This document shows, one piece after another, positions 7,955 to 17,757 of a stretch of DNA of 64,000 bases; positions within the stretch are counted from its first letter, which is position 1; each line of letters starts with the position of its first letter. The stretch is from Cytophagaceae bacterium. Lineage in GTDB: Bacteria; Bacteroidota; Bacteroidia; Cytophagales; Spirosomataceae. A program made the translations under genes and the position numbers. The DNA lies in assembly GCA_005791165.1 (NCBI GenBank), contig SXXW01000020.1, forward strand, positions 1 to 64,000, given 5' to 3'. The notes beneath the pieces are model-generated. The model had not been told where the DNA came from, ran no database searches, and was given only the letters and a program-made list of their open reading frames with translations.

Positions 7955-10170
7955 TAATTTAAAAAGATTTCATCTACTAGAAGTAATGCTCTTTTATCTT
8001 TAGCCACAGCACGAGTACGTACTCTTGCTTTATCTTTAGAAGCATTCAATTCTGGGATTTTTTCAAGTGGTTTTGCGATGATTTTCATTTCGCTAAATAG
8101 GGTTGGCTTGAATTTTACATCGATCGCATATAACTCGTGGAATCTCGTTTCCTTAGGAACGGGAACTTTAAATACATGAATTCGCTTGAATGTGCCATTC
8201 ACGCTTGTTTTCCCCCATATCTCAATGGATTGAGGTGGGAAAATTCCGGTGGTCAACTCTTCCATAATCCGCAAAGAAACAATGGAAATGGTTTTTAGAG
8301 TTTTGAAATTTAAATTTAACTCCATGTCATTATTTCGTACGCCGGTCCAAAAATTAGCCCATGCAGGAGCATTGGCACTAAAGGTTCCTAGGTTCCGGTC
8401 GAAAAATGATTTTGGCCCATTGGCTTTATGCACCCGATTTAAAGGCAATACGACCGTTACACTATCAGGCGTAATCGCACATTTATAATATTCGAAAACC
8501 GCTTCATCACTTCCGATCCAGCCTGCTTTAAACGCTCTCGCTCTAATTCTTGTGTTTGAATTAATTAAAATATTTCCATTAAAAATAGGAGATTTAGAAC
8601 TGTCGATAGGTGTTCCATCCATCGTATACCGTATCTCAACGCCCTTAATCGTATGGAATAAGGTGAGCGGCGCCTTCGTGTCAAAAATGGTCGATGTATT
8701 TTTTAACTCAGGTGGATTAAGCTTTATGGGGCTTTTACCATCATCTTTAAATCCGCCTATAATTTGGACCGATTTAAATTTAGCCGATAAAACTTTGAGG
8801 TCATCTGTAGTGAGTGGTGTATCCCAAAGATAAATGGCCTGAAGTTTTTTCAATCCTTGCATGGCTATTTGTAAATCTGGGTAATTCATCTGCGTTCCCG
8901 AAAGCGAAATGCTTTTTAAATGGGTTAACTTATTTAGCGCCAAAAGACCTTTAGCCGTAATATTGCTAAAGTTTAATTCCAATCGTTCTAAGTTTTCAAA
9001 TTGGGCGATGGTCAACAAATCCGAATCTTTGACAGGCATTTTAGCTACACTTAGAAAAACGATTTGTTTTTTTATGGCCACTAATTCCTCCAGCTTTTTA
9101 GAATTAAATTCATTTTTATTGAAGATATGAACACGCAAAGCCGGTGAGTTTTTGGCCAGCTTGGCAATCGTTCGGTATTCGTTGGTTAATTCGTCGATGG
9201 TTTCCTGACTCGCTTCTGAAAAGTCATAATTTGTGGCCTCGTCGAGAACAGAATTGAATAAGGTGTTCCCCATGATTCGGAGTGAATCTGTTGCAGGTAA
9301 TTCTAATACTTTTTTAGTAAATGTTGCGTTTCCTTTGATCCAAAGCGATAAAATCATTTTCTCTTCATCGGTCAACTGTGGTTGGCCTGAGACAGGCATG
9401 TGTTTTTTGTCTTCTAAAGGAAGGTGAATTCGCTCTAATAATAGGCTTATTTCAGGTTTCCCAGTGACAAATAATTTGCCAGATTTACCCCCTTTTAAAA
9501 TACCTTGAATAGTAGACAAATCAAGCTCCCCTTTTTTCTTTTCAGGGTTATGGCAGCTCATGCATTTTTTTTCAAAAATAGGCTTGACCATATGATCAAA
9601 AACAATGGCATCTTCTAGGTAGATCTGTTTTCCTTGTTGGAAAGGCTCCAAAACAAAACCATCTCCATGTGTAAGCTCTGATCCAAAATGGCCGGTCGAG
9701 ATCAGTAAAATGGACATGAAGCCTATCAACAATCTCGAGTTCAGCTTTTGGTAAAAGGATAAATTTCTGAGCCAATAGGTTCCACTAAAGACGATAAATA
9801 AAGTAACGGCTGCCCACTTATGCCAGAACAAAGTGTCTCCCGAATAACCAGATTCCTTCGAAAGAAATAAGCCAAAAATAGTAGTTATTCCTGTGAGGGC
9901 CGCGCCTACAATCCAAGCATCAGAAACCCATTGCTCCGCGGTGTTAATCCAAGGGCTAGTTTCTCGGGTAAATCTGAAAAACTCCCAAGCCATTAACAAA
10001 ATCAATAAAACGATTGGGAAATGTAGGACTAGTGGGTGTAATCGTCCAAAAGACTGCAGCCAGTTAGGAACAACGATTTGATCCTCAAAGGCCAATAAAA
10101 ACACTAGAAATACTGCAGATATGAGTACAAATTGTTCAACAATCCCCCTCCATTTTTTATTCATACTCAA
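7954..10170 (-). CDS. DUF2231 membrane protein with c-type cytochrome, leucine-rich repeat and chitobiase-type domains
   Basis: A 738-residue multidomain protein. Residues about 1-180 hold several membrane helices of a DUF2231 type, with the motif GRLHPLVLHFPIVL. One heme c site, CMSCH, lies near residue 202 in a planctomycete-type cytochrome domain ending about residue 285. Leucine-rich repeats occupy about 390-470 (LERLELNFSNITAKGL). A chitobiase/hexosaminidase C-terminal-like module follows (EIRYTMDGTPIDSS), then a discoidin-like tail. It lies in one orientation with DUF1501 and DUF1549/DUF1553 genes upstream, the standard partner set, so it probably carries electrons for their extracytoplasmic oxidation chemistry. 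The substrate is unknown. Confidence 0.8.
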   Translation of the reverse strand: MSMNKKWRGIVEQFVLISAVFLVFLLAFEDQIVVPNWLQSFGRLHPLVLHFPIVLLILLMAWEFFRFTRETSPWINTAEQWVSDAWIVGAALTGITTIFGLFLSKESGYSGDTLFWHKWAAVTLFIVFSGTYWLRNLSFYQKLNSRLLIGFMSILLISTGHFGSELTHGDGFVLEPFQQGKQIYLEDAIVFDHMVKPIFEKKCMSCHNPEKKKGELDLSTIQGILKGGKSGKLFVTGKPEISLLLERIHLPLEDKKHMPVSGQPQLTDEEKMILSLWIKGNATFTKKVLELPATDSLRIMGNTLFNSVLDEATNYDFSEASQETIDELTNEYRTIAKLAKNSPALRVHIFNKNEFNSKKLEELVAIKKQIVFLSVAKMPVKDSDLLTIAQFENLERLELNFSNITAKGLLALNKLTHLKSISLSGTQMNYPDLQIAMQGLKKLQAIYLWDTPLTTDDLKVLSAKFKSVQIIGGFKDDGKSPIKLNPPELKNTSTIFDTKAPLTLFHTIKGVEIRYTMDGTPIDSSKSPIFNGNILINSNTRIRARAFKAGWIGSDEAVFEYYKCAITPDSVTVVLPLNRVHKANGPKSFFDRNLGTFSANAPAWANFWTGVRNNDMELNLNFKTLKTISIVSLRIMEELTTGIFPPQSIEIWGKTSVNGTFKRIHVFKVPVPKETRFHELYAIDVKFKPTLFSEMKIIAKPLEKIPELNASKDKARVRTRAVAKDKRALLLVDEIFLN

Positions 10171-10262
10171 CCTAGCTTAAGATATCTCGCACCACTTTTC
10201 CTGAAATATCCGTTAATCGATATCTCCTTCCCAAATGCTTGAAGATTAATTTTTATGTTTCA

Positions 10263-11693
10263 TTAGGTCAAAAGATCTTGTACTGCTTTTCCTTTTCCAT
10301 CCGGCGTGGTATAGAAAGGTCGTTTTTCAATTTCATATTGAGTATCCGGTTTGATACCTAGGGCATGGTAAATGGTTTGATGAATTCCGTCGATTTTGAC
10401 TGGGTTTATAATGGTCTTGCATGGACGCTCATCGGCTGTTTTGCCATACACGTGACCTTTCTTGATACCCCCACCCCACATTAAAATCGAGCATCCATCC
10501 GTAAAGTGACGATGCATTCCGTAAAACTTAATGTCATTCAGGATTTCAGGTTGTTTCACTTGTTCCTGAACTTTAAGGTCTGGTCGGCCTTCCACCATCA
10601 TATCCCGACTAAATTCACTGGCTAAAATCACCAATGTACGATCCAAATGGCCCGTTTTATCTAAGTCTTTGATCAATTGGGCAATGGGTCCGTCAATCAT
10701 CCGCTTCATTCCTTCTAACCTGGTATGGCCATTTTCATGGGTATCCCAACCGAAAAATGGTTCGTATTCTGTCGTTACACTAATGAATCTCGCTCCTTTT
10801 TCAGTCAATCTACGCGCTAATAAACATCCAAGCCCAAAACGACCAGTGTTATAAACATCATAAATTTCTTTTGGCTCAGTGCTCAAATTGAAAGCCTTTG
10901 ACTCAGGTGAATTCAATAAAATGTAGGCCTGCTCCATGGAACGACGTAAGGATTCTTTTTGGTAATCACTTCCAAATTCTCCATGCGCGCTTTGCGAGAT
11001 TAAATTATTGTATAATTGATTCCGACTTTCAAATCGCTTCATGTCCATTCCCACCGGTGGACGCACACTTTCTAAACCTTGACTAGGATCCGGAATCAAA
11101 AATGGTCCATGCTCATTGCCTAGAAATCCTGCTGTATGAAATGCTTTTAATTCTTCGGCCTCGCCAACGGTAAAGCGTTGACCTATGTCGATAAAGGAAG
11201 GAATAACAGGATTTTTAGGTCCCAATTCTTTTGAAATCCATGCTCCAATGTGAGGTGCGGCTACAGATTGTGGGGGTTCGTAACTGGTATGCCAGTGATA
11301 CTGATGACGAGAGTGAAGTATATGGCCTAAATCTGCAGCCACATAAGACCTAATCACGGTCCCTTTATCCATCACACTTCCTACCGACTGAAGGCCTTCT
11401 GAAAAGTTAACCCCATCGATGGCCGTTGGCATAGATTTGAAGGTACTTAATACCCGATTACCCTCCATTCCTTTTTCATAAGGAGTATATCTTTTCGGGT
11501 CAAAGGTTTCTGTATGCGCCATACCACCGGCCATCCACAACAAAATAACGGTATCTGCTGTGGCCGCTTTTTTGGCTAATGGGCTCGTTGGGTCCGCCAT
11601 TAAACTCGCAATAGGAGAGCCCAAACCCAAAGCTGCTATGGTAGCAGTGCTGGTATTTTGTAAAAACTCTCTTCTATTCCATTGATTTTTCAT
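10263..11693 (-). CDS. DUF1501 family exported protein (sulfatase/alkaline-phosphatase-like fold)
   Basis: A 476-residue DUF1501 protein with an N-terminal export signal (MKNQWNRREFLQNTSTATIAALGLGSP) of twin-arginine type (RREF). Family hallmarks include ADTVILLWMAGGMAHTETFDPK near residue 45, TEYEPFFGWDTHENG, and HLDRTLVILASEFSR. The fold resembles the alkaline phosphatase/sulfatase superfamily, but its biochemical function is not established. DUF1501 genes nearly always sit next to DUF1549/DUF1553 cytochrome proteins, and here the partner ends only 11 bp upstream. The two probably form one exported system, with the cytochrome/LRR gene third in the row. Confidence 0.85.
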   Translation of the reverse strand: MKNQWNRREFLQNTSTATIAALGLGSPIASLMADPTSPLAKKAATADTVILLWMAGGMAHTETFDPKRYTPYEKGMEGNRVLSTFKSMPTAIDGVNFSEGLQSVGSVMDKGTVIRSYVAADLGHILHSRHQYHWHTSYEPPQSVAAPHIGAWISKELGPKNPVIPSFIDIGQRFTVGEAEELKAFHTAGFLGNEHGPFLIPDPSQGLESVRPPVGMDMKRFESRNQLYNNLISQSAHGEFGSDYQKESLRRSMEQAYILLNSPESKAFNLSTEPKEIYDVYNTGRFGLGCLLARRLTEKGARFISVTTEYEPFFGWDTHENGHTRLEGMKRMIDGPIAQLIKDLDKTGHLDRTLVILASEFSRDMMVEGRPDLKVQEQVKQPEILNDIKFYGMHRHFTDGCSILMWGGGIKKGHVYGKTADERPCKTIINPVKIDGIHQTIYHALGIKPDTQYEIEKRPFYTTPDGKGKAVQDLLT

Positions 11694-11704
11694 CGCAATA
11701 AAAA

Positions 11705-14503
11705 TTAAATAATTAATTGAAATTCAGGGAGTAAAGTTACTGCCCACACTAAATCTTGTATCCCTTCCACACTTGGCTTTTTCCCGATATATTTAACCGC
11801 TAAGGTCATTTCTTTAAGACTAGGCTCTCTTCCTAAAGCCTTCAAATATAAGGCTTTAACAAGAGATTCTCCTGTTTGATATTTTTGTGCCCAAATCTCT
11901 GCTCCCTTTCGCAAGGATAAATTGAATTTGTTGCCATTAGTCAATTCCAGCGCCTGAAGTAAATTGGCCTGTGAAATACGGCTAGTGGAAACATTCTCTC
12001 TATTGGGTCTTCCTAAGGCAGTTAAAAAAGGATCGTTTTTGACTAAGGACGCTCGGGCAAATGGAATGTCATTTTTAATATCGGCAGGCAACATTTTTTT
12101 AACTAGAGCCGAATCCGTGTAAAGTGGAAAGAAGGATTGACTTACTGCATCTGCAAATTGTTCTGCTGTAATTCTGCGTTTCATAATTCCTTTGAACACA
12201 AAGTTTGAAGCGGTCAGCATTTGTGATTCTTTAAGACCCATCGCTGGTGTTTGATAGGTTTTAGATATCAAAATTTGTCTCATTAATCGCTTCATGTCAT
12301 ATCCATTCGCTGTAAAGTCAGAAGCTAGCCAATCTAATAAATCTTGACTCCAAGGTTCGTTATCCATCATATCGACTGGCTCCACAATTCCTCTTCCCAT
12401 TAATTGGGCCCACACACGGTTAACCAACGTTCTGTATAAACGTCCATTTTTCTTTTGAACTAAAATATCAGCTAAAGACACTAAGCGCTCTGCGGTGATG
12501 GTTGTTTCTTTTATTTTGCCTAGTGAACTATACAACACCCCATATCCAGCCATGCGGCCTGTTGGCAAATCACAGCGGTGAATTTCTAAGGTTTTGCTTG
12601 AGAATACGTTGGCAAATGCATAGGCGTCGTCCAACTTCCAATCACTGATAAAACTATCATGGCATGAAGTACATTTTAAATTCAATCCTAAAAGGACTTG
12701 GGATACGTTTTGTGCCGCTTGCATCTCAGTGCTTTGACTCGAATTAATGGTTCCTCTCCATTGGATACCTCGTATAAAACCTTCTGATTCTTTGGTCGGA
12801 CTTATTAATTCTTTAACAAAAGTATCATATGGTTTATTGTTTTTTAATGAACCATAAAGCCATTTGGTTATTCCAAAGCGGCCATTCGTAATATACCCCG
12901 TTCCTGAATAATCATTGCGAAGGGCATCATTCCAGAAAGTCAACCAATGTTGGGCATACCCTTCATTGTTGGCTAGGAGTTTGTCAACTAAAACTTCTCT
13001 TTTATTCGGTCGAGTATCACTGACAAAAGCGCTGATGCTTTCTGGGCTAGGTAATAAACCAGTAACATCTAAATAAACCCGTCGAATATACGTTTTGTCA
13101 TCCACGGACTTTTGCCAAGAAATTTTATTCTTCTTGAAATAGTCATTGACAAACAAGTCAATTGGCTGATTTAATCCTGACATAGCTTTAGGAATAGTCG
13201 GCATCCGCGGCTCTAATGCAGCCACTCGATACAAACTTTTTTCTGGACCTGAAGGCCAAGGAGCACCTTGTTGAATCCAGTATTCCAACATAGCTACATC
13301 CTCTTTACTAAGACGCTTGCCTTTGGTTGGCATCGCATCATCATGGCCAAAAGGAAGTTTAACTCGGCGGATCATATCACTTTTTTCAGGATTTCCAGCA
13401 ACTAAAATCGGTCCATTTTCCCCACCTTTAAATATAAATTCTTTTTTGTCTAAGCGTAATCCCCCTTTGGTTTTGGTAGCATTGTGGCAAGCATAACAGT
13501 TGTGGGCCAATATCGATCTTACGTTGATATTTAATTCTTGTAATTGGTTCGCGTTTAAAACCTCTGGTGCCTTAGTTGGCATTTCAGATGTATTCATGAT
13601 TCGATCTTCTGAAGAAGCTGATTTTTTAACCACACTACTATTTTCTTCAATTTTCTCTTCTTGATCGATAGCGGCTGTTGGCGGTGCGGATTTCAAAGCT
13701 ACACCAGGCCAAGGAGCCCCTTGTTTCACCCACAATTCTAATATTTCAATTTCTTTTTTGCTTAACCTTTTACCTTTGGTAGGCATGGCGTCATCATCAC
13801 TTGCAGGAAGTTTAATCCGACGAATCATTTCACTTTTTTCAGGACGGCCAACGACCAAGGCAGGACCTTCTTTACCCCCTTTTAAAACATATTCTAAAGC
13901 ATCTAAGCGTAATTTCCCTTTTGATTTTTTGATGCTGTGGCAATCATAGCAGTGATTTGCTAGGATATTTCTAGCTTCAATACCTAAATCTTGCTTTTGA
14001 TTAAGGTCAATTTCACCTTGTAATTTCTCCTCATGGAGTGAAGGATTCAAAGCAATTTTTTGAGTTTTTTCTTCTTTGGTTAGATCTAAATAGTCTTCTC
14101 CGTGGGTTAACATGGCGCCATAATGCCCCGCAAAACTTACCCCTAAAACAGTTAGAAATAAGAGTAACCGGTAGCTTTTTGTTTCTTTAGAGATGAATGC
14201 ATACAGCGTTAATCCCGAAAAAATAGCGGTTACAATGCCAGACCATTGGTGTATGGTGATGGTTTTTCCTGTGTATTCGTCTTGATTAATTAAAATAAAA
14301 CCTAGGCCAACGGCCAAAGCTGCGGTGATGGTACCCACCCATAATATAATGCCAATGGCAGATTGAAATTGGTCTGATTTTTTTCTCCATGCAATGCATT
14401 CAAGCAATAGACCTACCCAAAGCAAACTAATGGGAAAATGAACGACCAAAGGATGTAGCCGGCCTGAAATTTGCCAAAGTTCGTTAAGTAAATTATTTTG
14501 CAC
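11705..14503 (-). CDS. DUF1549/DUF1553 protein with DUF2231 membrane domain and duplicated cytochrome c domains
   Basis: A 932-residue protein. It begins with a DUF2231-like membrane region of four or more helices carrying GRLHPLVVHFPISLLW. Two planctomycete-type cytochrome domains follow, with heme sites CYDCH near residue 180 and CYACH near 335. Both continue into almost the same sequence (PEKS-MIRR-KLP and DDAMPTKGKRLSK), so they arose by internal duplication. Then come DUF1549 (about 430-640, with a third heme site CTSCH near 608) and DUF1553 (about 680-930, with NRVWAQLMGRGIVEPVDMM). It is the probable multiheme electron-transfer partner of the DUF1501 protein 11 bp downstream. The reaction is unknown; oxidation of a sugar or sugar acid outside the cytoplasm is a guess from neighbours. 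Confidence 0.82.
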   Translation of the reverse strand: MQNNLLNELWQISGRLHPLVVHFPISLLWVGLLLECIAWRKKSDQFQSAIGIILWVGTITAALAVGLGFILINQDEYTGKTITIHQWSGIVTAIFSGLTLYAFISKETKSYRLLLFLTVLGVSFAGHYGAMLTHGEDYLDLTKEEKTQKIALNPSLHEEKLQGEIDLNQKQDLGIEARNILANHCYDCHSIKKSKGKLRLDALEYVLKGGKEGPALVVGRPEKSEMIRRIKLPASDDDAMPTKGKRLSKKEIEILELWVKQGAPWPGVALKSAPPTAAIDQEEKIEENSSVVKKSASSEDRIMNTSEMPTKAPEVLNANQLQELNINVRSILAHNCYACHNATKTKGGLRLDKKEFIFKGGENGPILVAGNPEKSDMIRRVKLPFGHDDAMPTKGKRLSKEDVAMLEYWIQQGAPWPSGPEKSLYRVAALEPRMPTIPKAMSGLNQPIDLFVNDYFKKNKISWQKSVDDKTYIRRVYLDVTGLLPSPESISAFVSDTRPNKREVLVDKLLANNEGYAQHWLTFWNDALRNDYSGTGYITNGRFGITKWLYGSLKNNKPYDTFVKELISPTKESEGFIRGIQWRGTINSSQSTEMQAAQNVSQVLLGLNLKCTSCHDSFISDWKLDDAYAFANVFSSKTLEIHRCDLPTGRMAGYGVLYSSLGKIKETTITAERLVSLADILVQKKNGRLYRTLVNRVWAQLMGRGIVEPVDMMDNEPWSQDLLDWLASDFTANGYDMKRLMRQILISKTYQTPAMGLKESQMLTASNFVFKGIMKRRITAEQFADAVSQSFFPLYTDSALVKKMLPADIKNDIPFARASLVKNDPFLTALGRPNRENVSTSRISQANLLQALELTNGNKFNLSLRKGAEIWAQKYQTGESLVKALYLKALGREPSLKEMTLAVKYIGKKPSVEGIQDLVWAVTLLPEFQLII

Positions 14504-14590
14504 TGCTATGTAATTGTTTAATTAGGCTTTGAAAAGGTAATTAATCGATGTTTCAATGACGATTTACAGTTACTATGAATTTATTTTTTT

Positions 14591-14911
14591 TTAAGGAAGG
14601 TAAAACAATTCAATTAAAGGATGCTCTAGTGGATAATTATCAGGATCTACCTCCATGATATCAGCCATATAATCCAACCATTTGCGAACGACCGGATTAT
14701 TTGGGTTTTCTAGGTTCGGAAGATTCCCGGTTTGCTTCTGATAGGCAAAAAGAAGGTTTGTTTCCCTGTCCAGAAAGATTGAATAATCAGAAACTCCCGA
14801 ATCTTTTAACAGTTTAAGTAATTCAGGCCAGATTTCATCATGACGTCTTTTATACTCTTCTTCGAAACCATCTTTTAACTTCCATCTAATAGCAATGCGT
14901 TTTGTTTCCAT
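14591..14911 (-). CDS. rhaM: L-rhamnose mutarotase
   Basis: A 106-residue cytoplasmic protein matching L-rhamnose mutarotase in length (E. coli RhaM has 104) and in motifs: KRIAIRWKLKDGFEEEYKR, the proposed catalytic His at residue 24 in RRHDEIWPEL, and YSIFLDRETNLLFAY. It interconverts the alpha and beta anomers of L-rhamnose after import so that the isomerase receives its preferred form. It begins 24 bp after the GH78 gene upstream and so is probably the last gene of the rhamnosidase operon. The DUF1553 gene starts 87 bp further on. Confidence 0.92.
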   Translation of the reverse strand: METKRIAIRWKLKDGFEEEYKRRHDEIWPELLKLLKDSGVSDYSIFLDRETNLLFAYQKQTGNLPNLENPNNPVVRKWLDYMADIMEVDPDNYPLEHPLIELFYLP

Positions 14912-14935
14912 GTGTATTTTGTTTTTGACTCGCCG

Positions 14936-17704
14936 TTATTTACGATTATTATTCGTTTTGAAGTGGTATTCCCCCGACCCTGTATCGAATGTAACATAGT
15001 CGACTTCCTGTTTTCCTCCTGATATTCCTTCAACTCCACTGACATAGGCACCATCTTTCCAAACGACTTTGCCGCTCTCGGTGATGGTTATGTTCTTCAA
15101 CCCCATTACCTGAACACTCACCTTGACAGTTGCGTTTGCTGGTATTATAACATCCAGAGTTAATGATTTATCTGTCTTTTTCCAGCTTGAAGATATGATA
15201 CCTCTAATCGTTTTTATTGAGGTATTGGCATAGGTCAGATCACCAAGTATGTGCGGCTTGATGCCGATTCGGCTGTAACCCGGAGCGAACTCTCGGGTTC
15301 CATAGAAATTTGGTTCCTGTATACCGGCAAGACTCTCATAGAAAAACCTGCTGACACCGGTCAGCATAGTCATGCTCTCTTCTGCCTGGTAAGTACCATT
15401 AGCCAGACTCCAGCCTTCCCACACCGTAGTAGCTCCCCGGGAAACCATATATCCCCATCCAGGAAATTCTGTGGTGTTTACCGCGTTGTAAACCACCTCA
15501 CCTAGTCCGTGGTCAACCAGCGACTCCATAAAACCTGGCAGACCAAGATGGCCAACCCTTAATTTGCCCCCATTTTCTCTGATAGTCCTAGCAATATTGT
15601 CGATCACCTGTTGACGGCTTTCCTGCTGAACAACCCCAAGGGCGAGTGGCAGGATATCAGACGTTTGTGAGCCGGTGGCATAATGCCCGGTAGTGGTATT
15701 GAACCATTCCCGGTTAATTGTCGCTCTGATCGTTTCAGCCAGTGCCATATATCTGTTCGCCTCTTCTTTACTGCCTAATACCCTACCCATATCAGCAAGT
15801 ATTCTGATGTTTTGATAATATAAGCAGGTCCAGAGGAAATCCTTTGGTGTTTCTTTACTGATAAAATCCCAGCCAAGCAGGCCTCCTGGCTTCGGTAACA
15901 TGTGCTCACCTAGCCAGCCCTTCCTAACTATATGATTAGAATCGCCCATTTCACGTCCTATGAAATCGACCCATGCCTTAACCGTCCCGTAATGCTGCTC
16001 CAACAGTTGAGTACTGCCGTAACATTCGTACAAATACCAGATTAGCATAGGATAAGCAGCATTCTGAGAAACATCACTTGATCTTTTCATACCCGGAAGA
16101 ACAGGAACGATATCAGAAAGGTCGCCGTTACTAGAACTTCCAAGTTGGATATTGCGGGCCTCCCTTAGCCACAAATCTGGCATAAATTTACGGGTCGCTA
16201 GGGATCCGAAAAGACTAGCCGGCTCATTATAGGTAATTGGCTCCCTATGAATGCAGTCAAGGATGAAGCCCTTCAGTCCAACCTTCAGCGAACGCTGAAT
16301 ATTTTCATGTATCCGGTTCAAAAGCTCGTTGGAACAATTGAAACTTCCATACAGATCGACGTTGGTGTAGACTTCCCTTCCTTCAAGTGTCTCAAGTGTT
16401 GGCTCTTTTTCGAGTCCCTCCACATACACAAACCTCACGGGATGAAAAGTGAAACGTGGTTCATAGGTTTCCCCATCAGGGGCGCCTTTGAGAATATAAG
16501 TATCCCTTTCACCTCCATGAGAAACTATCCTGCCTTTTTCATAGGTCAAGGTGATCTTAGTACCAGCCTTGCCCTTGACATTCAGCCGTACCCAGCCTGA
16601 GAAAAAATGGTCAAACTCAAAAACCCAGCCACCCTTGCCATCTTTAGTCACCTTTATTGGTCGTATGGTATCGAGAACTTTCATTGGAGGGATGGTCTGA
16701 CTAATCAAACGACCTTTTGGAGCTGGAAAAACCGAAACAGGGCGCCAACTACCATCATCGCAGTCCACTATATTCCAATTTGGCTTCTCAAGCCTTGCGT
16801 CGTACTCTTCGCCGGGCCTCTTCTCATTTGAGCCAATTGGTCCACGGGCTGCTTTCCAGGTCTGGTCCGTTAAAAATTGTTTCTCTATTCCGTCATCATA
16901 GGTAACTATCATCTGAAGAATTGCTTGTGGCCGGTCTGCCCATCCATCCAAATTTTCAAATACGTCTGTAGTACTAAACCAGCCATTGCCCAGCATAATG
17001 CCGACAGCATTCGATCCCTTTTTGAGTAAGGAGGTCACATCGTAAGTGCAATAGAAGACCTCATGATCATAATCCGTAAAAGCAGGCGATAGCACATCAT
17101 TAGAGACCTTCGTCCCATTAATGTAAAGTTCACTCCATCCAATCCCGGACATATACACCCTGGCAGACCTTACCTTCCTGGTGACCTCTATCTCTTTACG
17201 CAGAAGCGGCGAAATCTTTTCGTCTGTTTGCAGCCCGATCCATTCAGCATTCCAGTCCGACTTTGCGAGCAAAGCCATCTCAAACCGGGAAGGCTTACTC
17301 CACTCGCTAACCGATCCCTTTGCATCCCAAGCACGAACCTTCCAATAGCAAATCTGCCGACTTTGAAGAGGTTTTCCATGATACTGTATACTAAAAGATT
17401 GGTCAGAATCAATTTTATCAGAATTCCATAGATCGCCATTGTTCTTATTGAGCTCTGTTAAGCTGCTTGAAACAAGCACCTGATATGCCGACTGACGCTG
17501 CCCACGTTTATTAGTCTCGAACTGCCAGCCAAATTCCGGGGTATCTGATTGTATGCCAACAGGTTCCGACTGATACTCTGTTGTTAACCCGGATGGTACA
17601 AGTAGACCTTTTTTATCATTCTTCGAAAAGCCAGAAATAACAGTTAAAGCTAAGAAGCTCAAGAAATAGACTCGAACCATTAAAAAATTTCTGTAAATTT
17701 TCAT
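14936..17704 (-). CDS. Secreted alpha-L-rhamnosidase, GH78
   Basis: A 922-residue GH78 enzyme with an N-terminal signal peptide ending near ISGFS. Its order is fibronectin-like beta domain (EFGWQF, GQRQSAYQVLVSSS), the Bac_rhamnosid_N beta-sandwich (about 150-320), a second beta domain, the (alpha/alpha)6 catalytic barrel (about 440-790) and a C-terminal beta domain. The acid motif is degenerate, DCIHREP with Glu near 488, rather than the common D-C-P-x-R-D-E-R. The base motif GATTVWE is intact with Glu near 763. It releases L-rhamnose from glycans in the periplasm. A second GH78 lies at 19301-22084, so this one may have a different linkage preference. The DNA looks more GC-rich than the flanks. 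Confidence 0.88.
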   Translation of the reverse strand: MKIYRNFLMVRVYFLSFLALTVISGFSKNDKKGLLVPSGLTTEYQSEPVGIQSDTPEFGWQFETNKRGQRQSAYQVLVSSSLTELNKNNGDLWNSDKIDSDQSFSIQYHGKPLQSRQICYWKVRAWDAKGSVSEWSKPSRFEMALLAKSDWNAEWIGLQTDEKISPLLRKEIEVTRKVRSARVYMSGIGWSELYINGTKVSNDVLSPAFTDYDHEVFYCTYDVTSLLKKGSNAVGIMLGNGWFSTTDVFENLDGWADRPQAILQMIVTYDDGIEKQFLTDQTWKAARGPIGSNEKRPGEEYDARLEKPNWNIVDCDDGSWRPVSVFPAPKGRLISQTIPPMKVLDTIRPIKVTKDGKGGWVFEFDHFFSGWVRLNVKGKAGTKITLTYEKGRIVSHGGERDTYILKGAPDGETYEPRFTFHPVRFVYVEGLEKEPTLETLEGREVYTNVDLYGSFNCSNELLNRIHENIQRSLKVGLKGFILDCIHREPITYNEPASLFGSLATRKFMPDLWLREARNIQLGSSSNGDLSDIVPVLPGMKRSSDVSQNAAYPMLIWYLYECYGSTQLLEQHYGTVKAWVDFIGREMGDSNHIVRKGWLGEHMLPKPGGLLGWDFISKETPKDFLWTCLYYQNIRILADMGRVLGSKEEANRYMALAETIRATINREWFNTTTGHYATGSQTSDILPLALGVVQQESRQQVIDNIARTIRENGGKLRVGHLGLPGFMESLVDHGLGEVVYNAVNTTEFPGWGYMVSRGATTVWEGWSLANGTYQAEESMTMLTGVSRFFYESLAGIQEPNFYGTREFAPGYSRIGIKPHILGDLTYANTSIKTIRGIISSSWKKTDKSLTLDVIIPANATVKVSVQVMGLKNITITESGKVVWKDGAYVSGVEGISGGKQEVDYVTFDTGSGEYHFKTNNNRK

Positions 17705-17757
17705 ACTATTTAATTTTAACGCGGACTATTTATCAATTTCAAATAAAAACCAAAATT

